Shown here: positions 5,382 to 6,578 of the stretch, in pieces | How positions within the stretch are numbered: position 1 is the stretch's first letter | How the letters are laid out: every line of letters begins with the position of its first letter | Assembly (NCBI GenBank): GCA_905236735.1 | Contig: CAJOOU010000015.1 | Location: forward strand, 1-6,578 | Direction: 5' to 3' | DNA from: an uncultured Eubacterium sp. | GTDB taxonomy: Bacteria > Bacillota > Clostridia > Lachnospirales > Lachnospiraceae | DNA: 6,578 nucleotides | Notes under the pieces: generated by a model | What the model saw: only the letters and a program-made list of their open reading frames with translations | Told to the model about the DNA's origin: nothing | The model's database searches: none | Program-made: the position numbers and the translations under genes

Positions 5382-5414
5382 TGAAGTTATCAACAAAAAA
5401 CTGAGAGGTCGCAA

Positions 5415-5864
5415 ATGAAATTAATAGCAAATAACAAAAAAGCGTATCATGATTATTTTATAGAAGAAAAATATGAGGCAGGCATAGAACTTTTCGGTAC
5501 AGAAGTTAAATCCCTACGCCTCGGCAAATGCTCGATAAAGGAGGCTTATGTGCAGATAGACGGCGGGCAGGCTTTTATCTGCGGCATGCATATTCCGCCA
5601 TACGAACAGGGAAATATTTTTAACAAAGACCCTTTGCGCCAGAGAAAGCTCCTTTTGCACAAGGCAGAGATCTTAAAGCTTGCAGGTAAAATAAAGGAAA
5701 AAGGATATACCATTATGCCTCTTCAGGTTTATTTTTCGGGCAGCTATGTCAAGGTAGAGATAGGACTTGCCAAAGGTAAAAAACTTTACGATAAGCGCGC
5801 TGATATAGCAGCCAAAGATGCAAGACGAGCAGCAGAGAGAGATTATAAGATAAGCATCAGATAA
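5415..5864 (+). CDS. smpB: SmpB, tmRNA-binding protein
   Basis: This 149-residue cytoplasmic protein delivers tmRNA to stalled ribosomes for trans-translation. The sequence has the full set of family landmarks: NKKAYHDYFIEEKYEAGI near 7-24, ELFGTEVKSLR (25-35) of the RNA-binding OB fold, DPLRQRKLLLHK (72-83), GLAKGKKLYDKR (117-128), and a basic C-terminal tail (AAKDARRAAERDYK) that becomes helical in the mRNA channel. Length is normal. Start ATG 5415 is supported by GAGAGG at 5403-5408. Adjacent rnr encodes a nuclease that works on nonstop mRNA with this system. The tmRNA gene itself (ssrA) often lies nearby but is not seen before the window ends. No clear intrinsic terminator follows. Confidence 0.96.
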   Translation: MKLIANNKKAYHDYFIEEKYEAGIELFGTEVKSLRLGKCSIKEAYVQIDGGQAFICGMHIPPYEQGNIFNKDPLRQRKLLLHKAEILKLAGKIKEKGYTIMPLQVYFSGSYVKVEIGLAKGKKLYDKRADIAAKDARRAAERDYKISIR

Positions 5865-5938
5865 TTTACATTGGAGATAACCTTTTAGATTTCGGTTGAA
5901 GTCAAATACTTAAAAGTTTATAATATGTAATGTAAATT
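5863..5938. repeat. Perfect 10-bp inverted repeat bracketing the promoter
   Basis: AATTTACATT (5863-5872) and AATGTAAATT (5929-5938) are exact reverse complements separated by 56 bases. The left arm overlaps the smpB stop codon. The right arm falls at the predicted transcription start of the downstream pair. It could be a two-site operator or a chance feature of AT-rich DNA; no third copy was noticed. Confidence 0.45.
5896..5924 (+). promoter_or_regulatory. Promoter for the DUF5674-like gene pair
   Basis: TTGAAG (5896-5901, four of six), a 17-base spacer and a perfect TATAAT (5919-5924). Transcription would start near 5931, about 32 bases before the GTG start. The Shine-Dalgarno GAGAGGG (5949-5955) is 7 bases from GTG 5963. 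The pair therefore appears to be an independent unit and not part of the smpB operon. Confidence 0.75.
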
Positions 5939-5962
5939 TATTTTAGCAGAGAGGGATTAACC

Positions 5963-6313
5963 GTGATTATTATTGAAAAACAAATTGCATTATCAAATTT
6001 GCCCAATATTGAAGATGAAATGTATTTCAATGATGAAGAGATGGTCAAAGCGGTCGCTGATATTGATAAAGGTGTGATGGCAATTAATGCACCACTACAT
6101 AGTGATTTAGAGCAAATCTTGCTAGAAAATGGTTCGGAGCAGAAATCATTATATGGCTTCAACATTTATTTTGATAAGGAAATAGAGTATGATTCTCTTA
6201 TAAATCCTCCTAGAAATCGCGAAGCTGGTTTTCCGCGTGAAGGTAGAGGTGTGGCTGATCCAAAAGCAAGATCAATAATAAAGGAGTTAGTTGATAAATG
6301 GATAACAGATTAG
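5963..6313 (+). CDS. DUF5674-like small protein, first gene of a two-gene unit
   Basis: This is a 116-residue soluble protein with no signal peptide or membrane segment, starting at GTG 5963 with a well-placed Shine-Dalgarno. The core MVKAVADIDKGVMAINAPLHSD (start ~27) and the motifs LLENGSEQKSLYGFNIYF and EYDSLINPPRN resemble the uncharacterised DUF5674 family, whose members typically read 'MVKAVVDIEKGIMA...LHSD...LLE.GS.Q..LWGINLYP...FDSMIN'. The family ends with a 'V.DP..R..I..IV' segment, here GVADPKARSIIKELV. No biochemical function is known to me. Its last 16 bases overlap the next gene, so translational coupling is likely. Base composition (~36% GC by hand count) is lower than in the housekeeping genes (~46%), suggesting separate acquisition. 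An antitoxin-like role is a guess from gene organisation only. Confidence 0.72.
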   Translation: MIIIEKQIALSNLPNIEDEMYFNDEEMVKAVADIDKGVMAINAPLHSDLEQILLENGSEQKSLYGFNIYFDKEIEYDSLINPPRNREAGFPREGRGVADPKARSIIKELVDKWITD

Positions 6314-6578
6314 CATTGACATGGTTTAATATGACCATTCAAGAACAGATTTCTAACGTGGGGAGTGAGGTTAATAGGGCTATTAATTGGAAGAATAAAG
6401 GAAACAAAAAACGTGAGGTTGCCTTTTGCTATAAGGCTATTGAGTACCTTGGTCTGACAATAGCTGATCCAAAGAATCACCACAGGGTAAGTGAATTACT
6501 TTTTTGTATAGAAGAATTGAAAGATTATTTTGTAGGCGACAATGTTTATAATACAACAGATGAGGCTCTAAAGAAATA
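6298..6578 (+). CDS. Uncharacterised helical protein, 3' end cut by window
   Basis: ATG 6298 opens a frame that runs without a stop to the window end (93 codons). AAGGAG at 6281-6286 lies 11 bases upstream, inside the preceding gene, and the frames overlap by 16 bases. The residues are mostly helix-forming, with TIQEQISNVGSEVNRAINWK at 13-32, then NKGNKKREVAFCYKAIEYL, ADPKNHHRVSELL and KDYFVGDNVYNTTDEAL. From memory this resembles a small family (~120-140 residues) with 'GSEV.RA..WK.KGN', 'LDLTI.DP' and 'DYF.G.N.Y...' motifs that is found on its own or beside small partner genes. HEPN-like folds have similar size and helicity, but the R-x4-6-H nuclease motif cannot be confirmed here. Function unknown. 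Confidence 0.62.
   Translation, partial: MDNRLALTWFNMTIQEQISNVGSEVNRAINWKNKGNKKREVAFCYKAIEYLGLTIADPKNHHRVSELLFCIEELKDYFVGDNVYNTTDEALKK

Noticed and set aside
5865..5962. tmRNA (ssrA) gene after smpB
   Set aside because: Only 98 bases before the next gene, with a promoter and no tRNA-like ends or tag-coding frame.
1..6578. CRISPR array, tRNA, rRNA or insertion sequence
   Set aside because: No regularly spaced repeats, no tRNA cloverleaf, no rRNA stretch and no transposase motif were seen on either strand.

Overview
The window looks like a chromosomal segment of a low-to-mid GC Gram-positive bacterium, most likely a member of the Clostridia close to the Lachnospiraceae. This is inferred from gene order (rnj, mltG-like, trmR, trhP, then secG, rnr, smpB), from strong Shine-Dalgarno sequences, and from promoters with TTGACA/TATAAT-type hexamers. 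I cannot name a genus. Sampled housekeeping lines run at about 46% GC by hand count. The last ~600 bases run at about 36%.

Layout. Positions 2-1487 hold a tightly packed + strand run: the 3' end of RNase J, a small membrane-anchored MltG-like protein without a catalytic domain, and the tRNA wobble-uridine methyltransferase TrmR. Positions 1817-3046 hold TrhP, the U32-family tRNA hydroxylation protein that makes the substrate for TrmR. Positions 3121-5864 hold secG, rnr and smpB: a translocon subunit, the exoribonuclease RNase R and the trans-translation partner protein. A strong intrinsic terminator lies between secG and rnr, and a degenerate hairpin-rich repeat lies between rnr and smpB. From 5896 to the end, a separate promoter drives two overlapping genes of AT-rich composition: a DUF5674-like protein and an uncharacterised helical protein cut by the window edge.

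The most interesting part is the 315-base gap between trmR and trhP. It reads as a compact type I toxin-antitoxin locus laid out like the par/Fst system of plasmid pAD1. A perfect-consensus promoter (1484-1511) drives a ~88-nt + strand RNA. A convergent - strand gene encodes a ~35-38 residue single-helix membrane peptide. A bidirectional terminator (1572-1604) is shared by both RNAs. A 27-29 base direct repeat makes the small RNA complementary to the ribosome-binding and start region of the peptide mRNA. The peptide's Shine-Dalgarno is also folded into a hairpin at the predicted 5' end of its mRNA. No ATG sits at the proper distance from that Shine-Dalgarno, so this copy may be weak or decayed.

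How the genes work together: TrhP and TrmR act in sequence to make 5-methoxyuridine-type modifications at tRNA position 34. RNase R and SmpB both act in clearing stalled ribosomes and nonstop mRNAs. RNase J and RNase R are both RNA decay enzymes. The toxin-like locus physically separates trmR from its pathway partner trhP.
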